The notes under the pieces: model-generated
Seen by the model: the letters and a program-made list of their open reading frames with translations, nothing else
What the model was told of the DNA's origin: nothing
The model's database searches: none
Shown: piece by piece, positions 24,091 through 31,586 of the stretch
How positions within the stretch are numbered: position 1 is the stretch's first letter
How the letters are laid out: the number at the start of each line of letters is the position of its first letter
Source: Neoroseomonas soli
GTDB taxonomy: Bacteria; Pseudomonadota; Alphaproteobacteria; Acetobacterales; Acetobacteraceae
Direction of reading: 5' to 3'
DNA: 34,055 nt
Assembly: GCF_018129065.1 (NCBI RefSeq)
Contig: NZ_JAAEDM010000055.1
Span: 1-34,055, forward strand
Translations under genes and position numbers: made by a program

Positions 24091-25761
24091 CTAGAACAGC
24101 CCGTCGATCCGCCCCTGCGCGTCGAGCATGATGGTCTCCGCCGCCGGCCGCCGCGGCAGGCCGGGCATGGTCATGATGTCCCCGCAGATCGCGACGACGA
24201 AACCCGCGCCGGCGGAAAGCCGCACCTCCCGCACCGGCAGCACGTGGCCGCTCGGGGCGCCGAGCGCCGTCGGGTCGGCGCTGAAGGAATACTGCGTCTT
24301 CGCAATGCAGACCGGCAGGTCGCGGAAGCCTTCCTCCTCGAAGCGCTTCAGCTTCGCCGCGACGGGCGCGGGGATGGCAACGGAGGCGGCGCGGTAGACC
24401 TCGCGCGCGATGGTCTCGATCTTGCCGGCGAGGGAGACGTGGTCGGTGTAGAGCGGCTCGAAATCCGCGCGGCCGCCATCGACCAGACCCTTCACCGCCC
24501 GCGCGAGGTCGAGCGCCCCCTTCGCCCCGTCGCCCCAATGGGTGCAGACGATGGCCTCGGTCCCCGTCGCGCGCATCGCGGCCTGCACCGCGGCGATCTC
24601 CGCATCGGTGTCGGAGGTGAAGCGGTTGAGGCCGACCACCACCGGAATGCCGAACTTGCCGACATTCTCGACATGGCGCACGAGGTTCACCACGCCGCGC
24701 TTCACCGCCCCGACATCCTCGGCGCCGAGGTCCGCCTTCGCCACGCCGCCATGCATCTTCAGCGCGCGGACCGTCGCCACCACCACGCAGGCGGCCGGCT
24801 TCAGCCCCGCCTGGCGGCACTTGATGTCGAGGAACTTCTCCGCGCCGAGATCGGCCCCGAAGCCCGCTTCCGTCACCACCACATCGGCGAGCTTCAGCCC
24901 GAGCCGCGTCGCCATCACCGAATTGCAGCCATGCGCGATGTTGGCGAAGGGCCCGCCATGCACCAGCGCGGGCGAGCCCTCGATGGTCTGCACGAGATTG
25001 GGCGCGAAGGCATCGCGCAGCAGCACCGCCATGGCGCCATCCGCCTTCAGGTCCTTCGCCGTGACGGAACGCCCGTCCCGCGTCTGCCCCACCACCATGC
25101 GCCCGAGCCGGGTCTGCAGGTCATGGAGGTCCTTCGCCAGGCAGAACACCGCCATGACTTCCGAGGCGACGGTGATGTCGAACCCGTCCTCGCGCGGAAA
25201 GCCGTTCGCCACGCCACCGAGCGAGGAGACGATGCCGCGCAGCGCGCGGTCGTTCATGTCGACCGCCCGCCGCCAGGAGACGCGGCGCGCATCCAGCCCG
25301 ACGCCGTTGCCCCAGTAGAGATGGTTGTCCACCATCGCCGCGAGCAGGTTGTTCGCGCTGGTGATGGCGTGGAAATCGCCGGTGAAGTGGAGGTTGATGT
25401 CCTCCATCGGCAGCACCTGCGCATAGCCGCCGCCGGTAGCACCCCCCTTGGTGCCGAAGCAGGGGCCGAGCGAGGGCTCGCGCAGCGCGATCATCGTCTT
25501 CGTGCCGAGCGCATTCAGCGCATCGCCGAGCCCGACCGTGGTGGTCGTCTTTCCCTCGCCCGCCGGGGTCGGGTTGATGCCGGTGACGAGCACGAGCGCG
25601 CCATCCGGCCGGTCCTGCTGCGCGGCGATGAAGTCGAGCGAGACCTTGGCCTTATACTTGCCGTAGGGCTCCAGCGCCTCCTCCGGGATGCCGGCCTTCT
25701 CCGCGATCTCGCGGATCGGCTTCAGCGTCGCGGCGCGCGCGATCTCGATGTCCGTTGCCAT
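24091..25761 (-). CDS. fhs: Formate-tetrahydrofolate ligase
   Basis: The enzyme makes 10-formyl-THF from formate, THF and ATP in one-carbon metabolism. The 556-residue length is standard. It has the ATP-binding segment [18 protein letters not shown] (about 65-82), [16 protein letters not shown], and [20 protein letters not shown], all characteristic. The ATG at 25761 has GGGGGGAAG upstream; the extra 19 residues of a longer frame look unrelated. It stands alone, divergent from ompW; the intergenic region holds a palindrome (25830-25847) and an FNR-like box. Confidence 0.97.
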   Translation of the reverse strand: MATDIEIARAATLKPIREIAEKAGIPEEALEPYGKYKAKVSLDFIAAQQDRPDGALVLVTGINPTPAGEGKTTTTVGLGDALNALGTKTMIALREPSLGPCFGTKGGATGGGYAQVLPMEDINLHFTGDFHAITSANNLLAAMVDNHLYWGNGVGLDARRVSWRRAVDMNDRALRGIVSSLGGVANGFPREDGFDITVASEVMAVFCLAKDLHDLQTRLGRMVVGQTRDGRSVTAKDLKADGAMAVLLRDAFAPNLVQTIEGSPALVHGGPFANIAHGCNSVMATRLGLKLADVVVTEAGFGADLGAEKFLDIKCRQAGLKPAACVVVATVRALKMHGGVAKADLGAEDVGAVKRGVVNLVRHVENVGKFGIPVVVGLNRFTSDTDAEIAAVQAAMRATGTEAIVCTHWGDGAKGALDLARAVKGLVDGGRADFEPLYTDHVSLAGKIETIAREVYRAASVAIPAPVAAKLKRFEEEGFRDLPVCIAKTQYSFSADPTALGAPSGHVLPVREVRLSAGAGFVVAICGDIMTMPGLPRRPAAETIMLDAQGRIDGLF

Positions 25762-25829
25762 ACCGTCTTCCCCCCTTGGCTTCGTTTCGCGCTTACGGGG
25801 AGTGCGGCCCGCTGGCAACCCTGCGCCGG

Positions 25830-25847
25830 CTCAAGCGGCGGCTTGAG
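25830..25847. repeat. Palindrome between fhs and ompW
   Basis: Perfect 7-bp arms CTCAAGC and GCTTGAG are separated by GGCG. The right arm overlaps the left half of the FNR-like box. It could be an operator for either divergent gene. Confidence 0.6.
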
Positions 25848-25856
25848 GAACATCAA
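25843..25856 (+). promoter_or_regulatory. FNR/FixK-like box upstream of ompW
   Basis: TTGAGGAACATCAA matches the FNR/Anr/FixK consensus TTGAT-N4-ATCAA at 9 of 10 defined bases. Its centre is 69 bp before the ompW ATG. A weak -10-like TCCTAA/CCTAAC about 30 bp downstream would place the box near -40, the activating position. Confidence 0.6.
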
Positions 25857-25918
25857 GGACGCTCGCACGCCCCACTCCTAACCGGACGCCGCTGCACTTC
25901 AGCAGGGGACTGTCTTAG

Positions 25919-26581
25919 ATGATCCGCAAGAGTATCCTTCTCGCCGGCGCCGCCGCTCTCGGCCTGCTCGCGCAGCCCGCGCTGGCGCAGGACACGCCGG
26001 TGCGCGGCAAACTCGCCGGCGACTTCATGATCGGCGCGAGCGTGATCGGCGTGGTGCCGATGAACGACGGCGGCAGCGTGGACGCGATCGGCGGCGAGCC
26101 GCATGCCGGCAACGCCGTGACCGGCCAGCTCGACTTCTCCTACTTCTTCACCCCGAACTTCGCGGTGAACCTGATTGCCGCGACGACCCGGCACGACCTG
26201 GAGGCGCGGGGCACCGCGATCGGGACGGTGGACCTCGGGCATGTCTGGGCGCTGCCGCCGACCCTGACCTTCCAGTACCACCCGCTGCCGGCCTCCCGCT
26301 TCAGCCCCTATGTCGGCGTGGGCGTGAACTGGACGGCCTTCTACAGCGAAGGCGGGTCGCGCAGCGCGGGCGTCTACAGCGTGAATGTCGACAGTTCCTT
26401 CGGCTTCGCGCTCAACGCCGGCCTCGACATCGAGCTGGCGCCGAACTGGCTGATGAACCTCGACGTGAAGTGGATCTATATGCGCCCCGACGCGACGGTG
26501 GACACCGCGCTCGGCCGCGTCAGCGCGAACGCGCACATCGATCCGTGGGTGTTCGGCGTCGGCGTGCGCTACCGCTTCTGA
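25919..26581 (+). CDS. ompW: OmpW-family outer membrane protein
   Basis: OmpW is a small eight-stranded outer-membrane barrel for hydrophobic compounds. This predicted 220-residue protein has a signal peptide cleaved near ALAQ (residues 21-24), GDFMIGASVIGVVPMNDGGS at the mature start, and family motifs LDFSYFFTPNFAVNLIAATT and HPLPASRFSPYVGVGVNWT. It ends in phenylalanine (VRYRF), as barrel proteins do. The ATG at 25919 has AGGGGA upstream. An FNR/FixK-like box upstream suggests control by low oxygen, as known for OmpW in enteric bacteria. Confidence 0.93.
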   Translation: MIRKSILLAGAAALGLLAQPALAQDTPVRGKLAGDFMIGASVIGVVPMNDGGSVDAIGGEPHAGNAVTGQLDFSYFFTPNFAVNLIAATTRHDLEARGTAIGTVDLGHVWALPPTLTFQYHPLPASRFSPYVGVGVNWTAFYSEGGSRSAGVYSVNVDSSFGFALNAGLDIELAPNWLMNLDVKWIYMRPDATVDTALGRVSANAHIDPWVFGVGVRYRF

Positions 26582-26693
26582 TCGCGCGTGGACGGGGGAA
26601 GCGCGCTTCCTCCGCCCGCAACGGCGCGGGCCCCAGGCTTCGCGCCGTGCGCTTCTCCTCCTAGGATCGGCTCACCATCCGGGAGGAAGAACC

Positions 26694-27668
26694 TTGATCC
26701 ATCGCCGTTCGCTGCTCGCCGCAGCGCCGTTCGCAACGCTTGCCGGCAAGGCACGCGCACAGGATGCGTGGCCCAGCCGCCCCGTCAGCATCCTGGTGCC
26801 CTTCGTCGCCGGCGGCCCGTCCGACATCGTCGCGCGCGTCATCGCGATGCGCATGGCGATGACCGTCGGCCAGCCCGTGGTGGCGGAAAATCGCCCGGGC
26901 GCGAACGGGGAAGTCGCCGCCCGCGCCGTCGCGCGCGCCGCGCCGGACGGGCACACGCTGCTGGTCGGCTCGATCGGCGTCTTCGCCATCAACGCGGCGC
27001 TGCGGCCGAACCTCGGCTACGACCCGGTGCGGGAATTCGCGCCCATCACGCTCGCCGTCACCACGCCCAACGTGCTGGTGGTGAACCCGCAGCGCGTGCC
27101 GGTGAACACGCTGGCCGAACTCATCGCCTGGCTGAAGGCGAATGCGGGGAAGACCTCCTACTCCACCTCGGGCGTCGGTTCCTCCGACCACCTGACGATG
27201 GAACTCTTCAAGCAGATGACCGGCACCGATCCGACCCATGTCCCCTATGGCGGCGGCGCGGCGGCGGCGACCGACCTCATCGCGGGGAACGTGCAGCTCT
27301 CCTTCCAGAACCTCGGCACCGTGGCGGGGCACATCCAGGGCGGGCGGCTCAAGGCCATCGCCGTCACCTCCCGCACCCGGCACCCGATCCTGCCCAACGT
27401 GCCGACGGCAATCGAAGGCGGCCTCGCGGATTTCGAGGTGACCTCCTGGCAGGCCGCCATGGCGCCCGCCGGCGTGCCCGCGCCGATCCTCGCGCGCCTG
27501 AACGCCGAGGCGACAGCGGCGCTGAAGCACCCCGAGAGCGTGCAGCGCCTGGAACAGATCGGCTTCACCGTCATCGCCAGCAGCGCGGCGGACTACAGCA
27601 CCTTCCAGCGCGCGGAGATCGAGCGCTGGCGCCGCGTCGTGCAGACGGCGAACATCCGGCCTGAGTAG
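26694..27668 (+). CDS. Bug-family tripartite tricarboxylate transporter substrate-binding protein
   Basis: Bug/TctC proteins are periplasmic receptors, usually for organic acids. This predicted 324-residue protein has a signal peptide (MIHRRSLLAAAPFATLAGKARA). The Bug pattern follows: WPSRPVSILVPFVAGGPSD, VVAENRPGANGEVAA, HVPYGGGAAAATDLIAGNV and APAGVPAPILARLNAEA. The start is TTG at 26694, supported by a GGGAGGA site 8 nt upstream and by the signal peptide starting there. No membrane TctA/B genes are adjacent, which is normal for orphan Bug receptors. It is convergent with the aminotransferase gene. Confidence 0.92.
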   Translation: MIHRRSLLAAAPFATLAGKARAQDAWPSRPVSILVPFVAGGPSDIVARVIAMRMAMTVGQPVVAENRPGANGEVAARAVARAAPDGHTLLVGSIGVFAINAALRPNLGYDPVREFAPITLAVTTPNVLVVNPQRVPVNTLAELIAWLKANAGKTSYSTSGVGSSDHLTMELFKQMTGTDPTHVPYGGGAAAATDLIAGNVQLSFQNLGTVAGHIQGGRLKAIAVTSRTRHPILPNVPTAIEGGLADFEVTSWQAAMAPAGVPAPILARLNAEATAALKHPESVQRLEQIGFTVIASSAADYSTFQRAEIERWRRVVQTANIRPE

Positions 27669-27679
27669 GGGCGCGCGAC

Positions 27680-27734
27680 GGGGAGGGCCCTGCCCTCCCC
27701 GGACCCCTCCCGCCAGAGGCCGAAAGGCCTCTGG
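27680..27734 (+). repeat. Two-hairpin dispersed-type repeat, copy 1 (3' of Bug receptor gene)
   Basis: Hairpin A has 9-bp arms GGGGAGGGC (27680-27688) and GCCCTCCCC (27692-27700). A 12-nt spacer starting GGACC follows. Hairpin B has arms CCAGAGGCC (27713-27721) and GGCCTCTGG (27726-27734) with a GAAA loop. It starts 11 bp after the stop codon and may act as a terminator. An inverted homologous copy lies at 27832-27889. Confidence 0.85.
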
Positions 27735-27831
27735 ACACCAGGACTTGATCGGGGAATTCGGACACGGGCGCGCCAGACATGAACGGCGCGCCGTGCCCCT
27801 CACCCGGAATCCGCGATGAAACTACCGGTTT

Positions 27832-27889
27832 CCAAAGGCCTTTCGGCCTTTGGTGGGGTGAGGTCCGGAGAGGGGCAAGGCCCCTCTCC
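27832..27889 (-). repeat. Two-hairpin dispersed-type repeat, copy 2 (3' of aminotransferase gene)
   Basis: Read on the minus strand, hairpin A has 10-bp arms GGAGAGGGGC and GCCCCTCTCC (27889-27867). A 13-nt spacer again starts GGACC. Hairpin B has arms CCAAAGGCC and GGCCTTTGG with a GAAA loop (27853-27832). Layout and sequence match copy 1 with scattered substitutions. It starts 6 bp after the aminotransferase stop. Confidence 0.85.
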
Positions 27890-27895
27890 GCCTGC

Positions 27896-29002
27896 TCACG
27901 CCGCCTTCGGCAGCACGTCCTGCAGCGCCGCGCCGATCGCCTGCACCGCGCGGCGCATGTCCTCCGGCGTGATGGCGCCGATCGCTCCGATCCGCATGGT
28001 CGGCGCGACGGTGTTGTAGAAGTTGCTGATGAGCACGCCGCGGCGCTTCAGCGCCTCGACGAAGGTCATCAGGTCGAAGCGCGGGTCGGCGGGCTGGTGG
28101 ACGGTGACGATCACCGGCCCCTGGTGCTCGCGCGCAAGATAGGGCCTGAGCCCGAGCGCGACGATGCCGTCATAGAGGGCATCCGTATTCGCGCGGTAGC
28201 GCGCGAGGCGTGCCGCCTGCCCACCTTCGGCCTCATACAGATCGAGCGCCACGTCGAAGGCCGCGATCGCCTGCACCGGCGGGGTGAAGCGGATCGACCC
28301 CCAGCCCGAGCGCCGCGCATGCGCCAGCACGTCGGACAGGTCGAAGGACCAGGACCCGGCATTGCCCGCGCAGGCTTCCGCCCGGTCGATGCGCGCCACC
28401 GCGAAGCCCATCCCCGGCATGCCTTCCAGGCACTTGCCGGAGGTGAAGACCAGCGCGTCGCATTCCGGGTGCTCGTCCATCCGGAAGGGCAGCGCGCCGA
28501 AGGCCGAGACGGCGTCGAGCACCATCCGCCGCCCCGCCTTCCGGACGGCGGCGCCAATCCCCTCGGCATCGTTGACGATGCCACTGCCGGTCTCGTTGTA
28601 GACGAAGGCAACCGTGCCGATGGAGGGGTCCGACTCCAGCACCGGCAGGATGTCCTCGGCGGTGGCGCCGCGGGTGTCCGGCAGGGCGACGGGCACGACC
28701 TCCCGCCCCGCTTCCCGCGCCAGGCGCGCCATGCGCTGGGCATAGGCGCCGTTCATCGGGATCAGCACCTTGCTGCCGGCCGGGACGAAGGTGCGCAGCA
28801 CGGCCTCGGTGACGAAATGGCCGGCGCCCTGGATCGGGAGGGTCGCGTGCACGCCCGGCGTGCCATGGGCGATGCCGACGACCCTTTCCCGCACGCGGGC
28901 ATAGACGGACTGGAAGTCCCGGTCCCAGGGCGCGATGTCCTGGGCCATGGCGGCCCGGACCTCGGGGCGCGTCTGCACGGGTCCGGGAATGAGGAGGAGC
29001 AT
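27896..29002 (-). CDS. phnW: 2-aminoethylphosphonate-pyruvate transaminase-like aminotransferase (PhnW type)
   Basis: This is a class V PLP aminotransferase of 368 residues. It begins LLLIPGPVQTRPEVRAAMAQ and DIAPWDRDF, as in PhnW, has the LPIQGAGHFVTEAVLRTFVP region, a DAVSAFGALPFRMDEH segment and the PLP-lysine motif TSGKCLEGMPG with Lys190. PhnW moves the amino group from 2-aminoethylphosphonate to pyruvate. Related alanine-glyoxylate transaminases share much of this pattern, so substrate is not certain, and no other phosphonate gene is nearby. The N-terminus is well fixed by the IPGP motif. Confidence 0.8.
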   Translation of the reverse strand: MLLLIPGPVQTRPEVRAAMAQDIAPWDRDFQSVYARVRERVVGIAHGTPGVHATLPIQGAGHFVTEAVLRTFVPAGSKVLIPMNGAYAQRMARLAREAGREVVPVALPDTRGATAEDILPVLESDPSIGTVAFVYNETGSGIVNDAEGIGAAVRKAGRRMVLDAVSAFGALPFRMDEHPECDALVFTSGKCLEGMPGMGFAVARIDRAEACAGNAGSWSFDLSDVLAHARRSGWGSIRFTPPVQAIAAFDVALDLYEAEGGQAARLARYRANTDALYDGIVALGLRPYLAREHQGPVIVTVHQPADPRFDLMTFVEALKRRGVLISNFYNTVAPTMRIGAIGAITPEDMRRAVQAIGAALQDVLPKAA

Positions 29003-29065
29003 GGCAAGCCTGATCCTGCGAACGACGCACAGTTCTGCCTGCGCCCCTGCGCCGGCGCAAGCCGC

Positions 29066-29359
29066 TCAGCGCCGCCCGTCGGCCTCGGCCGCGCGGGCGC
29101 GGAGCCAATCCCGCAACGGCCCCCGGCGATCCCCGGCCTCGACGCGCTCGAGATACACGGCAAGGTGACCCGGCCGCCGGTCCGGCACGACCCGGTAGGC
29201 GTGGGTCCAGAGCCCCTGGCCGCGATGCAGCACGACGTAAAGCCAGGACGCCTCGCAGCGCCCCATCCGCGTGGTCCAGGCGCAAAGGGCGACGAATTCG
29301 GCCTCGTCGCCAGGCGCGAGCAGCAAGGCCAGGTCAGGGGCGGGCGCCACATCCAGCAT
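29066..29359 (-). CDS. Hypothetical protein, 97 residues
   Basis: I do not recognise this protein. It starts with ATG at 29359 behind a GAGGAGG ribosome binding site, which separates it from a longer open frame with no coding character. It has no signal peptide or membrane helix. The middle (EFVALCAWTTRMGRCEASWL followed by YVVLHRGQGLWTHAYRVVPD) looks like a small beta-rich domain, and the C-terminus is Arg/Ala-rich and helical. It lies 63 bp upstream of the aminotransferase gene on the same strand and may be co-transcribed. The 217 bp between it and lysE contain only a 16-bp palindrome (29552-29567). Confidence 0.6.
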   Translation of the reverse strand: MLDVAPAPDLALLLAPGDEAEFVALCAWTTRMGRCEASWLYVVLHRGQGLWTHAYRVVPDRRPGHLAVYLERVEAGDRRGPLRDWLRARAAEADGRR

Positions 29360-29576
29360 CGGTTCCTCCTCACATGGAGTCGAATCGACGCAGCGGCGCT
29401 TCCCGTTTGGTTGCCGGAGCGGCCGCATCCCCCCTCGCGGAGGCGCCACCTTGCCCGGGAAGGCAGGTTGGCGTTGGGCGCCGGCCCAACTCTTGATGCC
29501 CCGCCAGGAAGACACGGCGGCGCCCGGCTGGCAAGAAGCCAGGACAGCCCGGACAGGCGCGCCTGTCGCGGCGAGA

Positions 29577-30227
29577 TCAGTTGGCCGGACGGCGGGCGAG
29601 CGCGAGGCCGAGGCCGAGCGTGATCATCGCGGCGCCGGACGCCTCGCGAAGGCGGCGGACCAGTCCGGGCCGCGCCGCCACGCCGGAGCGGATGCCGGCC
29701 GCGGCGAAGGCCGTCGCCACGTCCGCGAGGGTGTTCAGCACAACCGATACCGTCCCGAGCACGGCGAACTGCACCGCCACGCCACCGGCGGCCGGATCGA
29801 CGAATTGCGGCACGAAGGCAAGGAAGAAGGCCGCGGTCTTCGGGTTCAGCGCCTCGACCAGAACGCCTTCGCGGAAGGCGCGCCGCGCGCCGACCGGCGG
29901 CACCGGCGCCGCGGCCCCCACGGACGCGAGCGCATCGCGCCGGGCGGCCCGCAGGGTGCGCAGGCCGAGCCAGACGAGGTAGGCGGCACCGGCCAGCTTC
30001 AGCACCGTGAACAATTCCGCGCTCGCCAGCACAAGCGCGGACACGCCGAGGCCGCCCGCCACGACATGCACCATGCCGCCGAGCCCGGTGCCGAAGCTGG
30101 AGGCGATGCCCTCCGCCCGTCCGCCGGCGAGGGTTCGGGCCGCGACGTAGAAGATCCCGGGACCGGGCGTCACCGCGAGCAGCAGGGCTGCGGCGAAGAA
30201 CAGGGCGAGCTGGGTGCTGTCGGGCAT
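29577..30227 (-). CDS. LysE/RhtB-family amino-acid exporter
   Basis: This predicted 216-residue inner-membrane protein has six hydrophobic helices and the LysE N-terminal signature AVTPGPGIFYVAARTLAGGR. It also has GAAYLVWLGLRTLRAA and the conserved EALNPKTAAFFLAFVPQFVD. Family members export amino acids or derivatives; the substrate cannot be read from sequence. The ATG at 30227 begins just before the first helix. It follows the DUF1194 gene by 49 bp on the same strand. A 16-bp palindrome after its stop (29552-29567) may end the transcript. Confidence 0.9.
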   Translation of the reverse strand: MPDSTQLALFFAAALLLAVTPGPGIFYVAARTLAGGRAEGIASSFGTGLGGMVHVVAGGLGVSALVLASAELFTVLKLAGAAYLVWLGLRTLRAARRDALASVGAAAPVPPVGARRAFREGVLVEALNPKTAAFFLAFVPQFVDPAAGGVAVQFAVLGTVSVVLNTLADVATAFAAAGIRSGVAARPGLVRRLREASGAAMITLGLGLALARRPAN

Positions 30228-30276
30228 GCGTGCATTCTCTACGCCCTCGGCCCGCAGTGCCCAAGATGCGCGCCCG

Positions 30277-30897
30277 TCAGGCGATGGGCGCGCCGGCCGT
30301 CTCCCGCAGCAGCTTCTCGCGGATCGCCTCGGCGAAGGCAGCGTAGTCGGGGGTGTGCATGGCGAAGGCGCCGGGGCCGCCGATGACTTCGTCCCGGTAG
30401 TGGTCGAGCAGGTCGGGCTCCTCGTTCAGCACCGCCAGCGCATTGATGGTGACGCCCGCGCCCACGCCGATGTCGCGCACCGGCCCCGGCGCCCGCCCCT
30501 GGTTGTTGCGCCCGTCGCCGGAGACATCGAGCACCAGCCGCGTCGCCTCCGCCGGGCAGGCGGCAAGCAGGGCGAGGCCGGCGACCATCCCCTCCCCCAG
30601 CGCGGTCGCGCCCGGCGGCACGATGCGCGGGGCGCCTTCCACCGCATCGGCGAAGGCCGCGGAAGCCGCAGCGCCGTCGAGCCGCGCCCAGGGCACCGCC
30701 ACCTGCTGCGCCCCGCGCCCGGACCACATCATCATGCAGACGGCCGTCGCCCCGCGCGGCCCGGTGGCCAGCGCGGCGGCGACCCCTTCATCCCGGAAGG
30801 CCGCCGCATAGCCCCCGAGCATGAGACCGAACTCGTCGTAGTCCACCGACGAAGAGGCATCGACGGCGAGACAGAGGGCGAGGTCCACCTTCTCCAT
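30277..30897 (-). CDS. DUF1194 (von Willebrand A-like) protein
   Basis: This predicted 206-residue protein has a VWA-type fold. It starts MEKVDLALCLAVDASSSVDY, with a DASSS metal-site motif (DxSxS), and has GATALGEGMVAGLALL and LVLDVSGDGRNNQG, which supply the other metal-site positions. Family function is unknown. Members I recall usually carry a signal peptide, but none is visible here: the ATG at 30897 lies directly before the first strand, and the upstream frame is not hydrophobic. It precedes lysE on the same strand and is divergent from the CBS gene. Confidence 0.8.
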   Translation of the reverse strand: MEKVDLALCLAVDASSSVDYDEFGLMLGGYAAAFRDEGVAAALATGPRGATAVCMMMWSGRGAQQVAVPWARLDGAAASAAFADAVEGAPRIVPPGATALGEGMVAGLALLAACPAEATRLVLDVSGDGRNNQGRAPGPVRDIGVGAGVTINALAVLNEEPDLLDHYRDEVIGGPGAFAMHTPDYAAFAEAIREKLLRETAGAPIA

Positions 30898-31093
30898 GCC
30901 CGCTTTTCGCACGCGCGGCGCCTGGCCGCACCCGTCCGGCCGCGCATCCGGGCGTGATCGGGACGGATGCGCGGAAAGCGTCGCCGAGGCCGAAGTTCGG
31001 CTCGCCATCTCCTGTTGCGCCGGGACCATCGCCGCCTGCAACCTGCCGCGGGCGGCCCATGCTGCCAGCGGGTGCCGCGCCCCGCCCCGCTGA

Positions 31094-31107
31094 TTGCGCT
31101 GCGTCAA
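31094..31107 (+). promoter_or_regulatory. FNR/FixK-like box upstream of the CBS-domain gene
   Basis: TTGCGCTGCGTCAA matches the FixK/FNR-type TTGAY-N4-RTCAA at 8 of 10 positions. A TATGTG hexamer (31131-31136) lies where a -10 would, putting the box centre near -41.5. The ATG follows at 31164. Confidence 0.5.
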
Positions 31108-31163
31108 GAACCCGCCCGCGGGCAGCGCGCTATGTGACGGGACCAAGACGGAGGAAGCCACCC

Positions 31164-31586
31164 ATGCCCCAGCGCACCATGGGCGAGATCGTCCGGGACC
31201 AGAAACCCCTGGTTCTCGGCCCCGAGGCCACGGTTTCCGAGGCTTGCGCGGCGATGTACGCGCGCAAGGTCGGTGCCGTGCTGGTCACCGACACTGACCG
31301 CCGCCTTCTCGGCATCTTCACCGGCCGCGACGCGGTCCGCCTGCTCGCCGAGGGGCTGGACGCGAAATCCACCCACCTGGATGCGGTGATGACAAAGGGC
31401 CCGACGACGCTCGGACCCAAGGCCACCGCCATCGATGCGCTGCTGCTGCTGAACGATTGCGGCTTCCGCCACGTGCCGATCGTCGATGGCGAGCGCGTGG
31501 TCGGCATCGTCTCCCGCTACGACTTCCGCGCGAGGGAGCAGGCGCGGATGGACGACGAGTCCGGCTTCATGGAGGTGATGCGCTGA
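31164..31586 (+). CDS. Two-CBS-domain protein
   Basis: This predicted 140-residue cytoplasmic protein is made of two CBS domains and nothing else. CBS1 spans about 8-60 (ATVSEACAAMYARKVGAVLV, LLGIFTGRDAVRLL). CBS2 spans about 75-126 (ATAIDALLLLNDCGFRHVPI, RVVGIVSRYDF). CBS pairs bind adenosyl ligands and act as energy or redox sensors. The ATG at 31164 has a GGAGGAAG ribosome binding site; upstream codons in the same frame are non-coding. An FNR/FixK-like box upstream suggests oxygen-responsive expression. Its 3' end overlaps the convergent permease gene by 20 bp. Confidence 0.92.
   Translation: MPQRTMGEIVRDQKPLVLGPEATVSEACAAMYARKVGAVLVTDTDRRLLGIFTGRDAVRLLAEGLDAKSTHLDAVMTKGPTTLGPKATAIDALLLLNDCGFRHVPIVDGERVVGIVSRYDFRAREQARMDDESGFMEVMR

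Noticed and set aside
26597-26610. GGAAGCGCGCTTCC palindrome after ompW as a terminator
   Set aside because: It is a 14-bp palindrome without loop or U tract, in a GC-rich gap with other short inverted repeats (26621-26648). It may contribute to 3' end formation but cannot be called.
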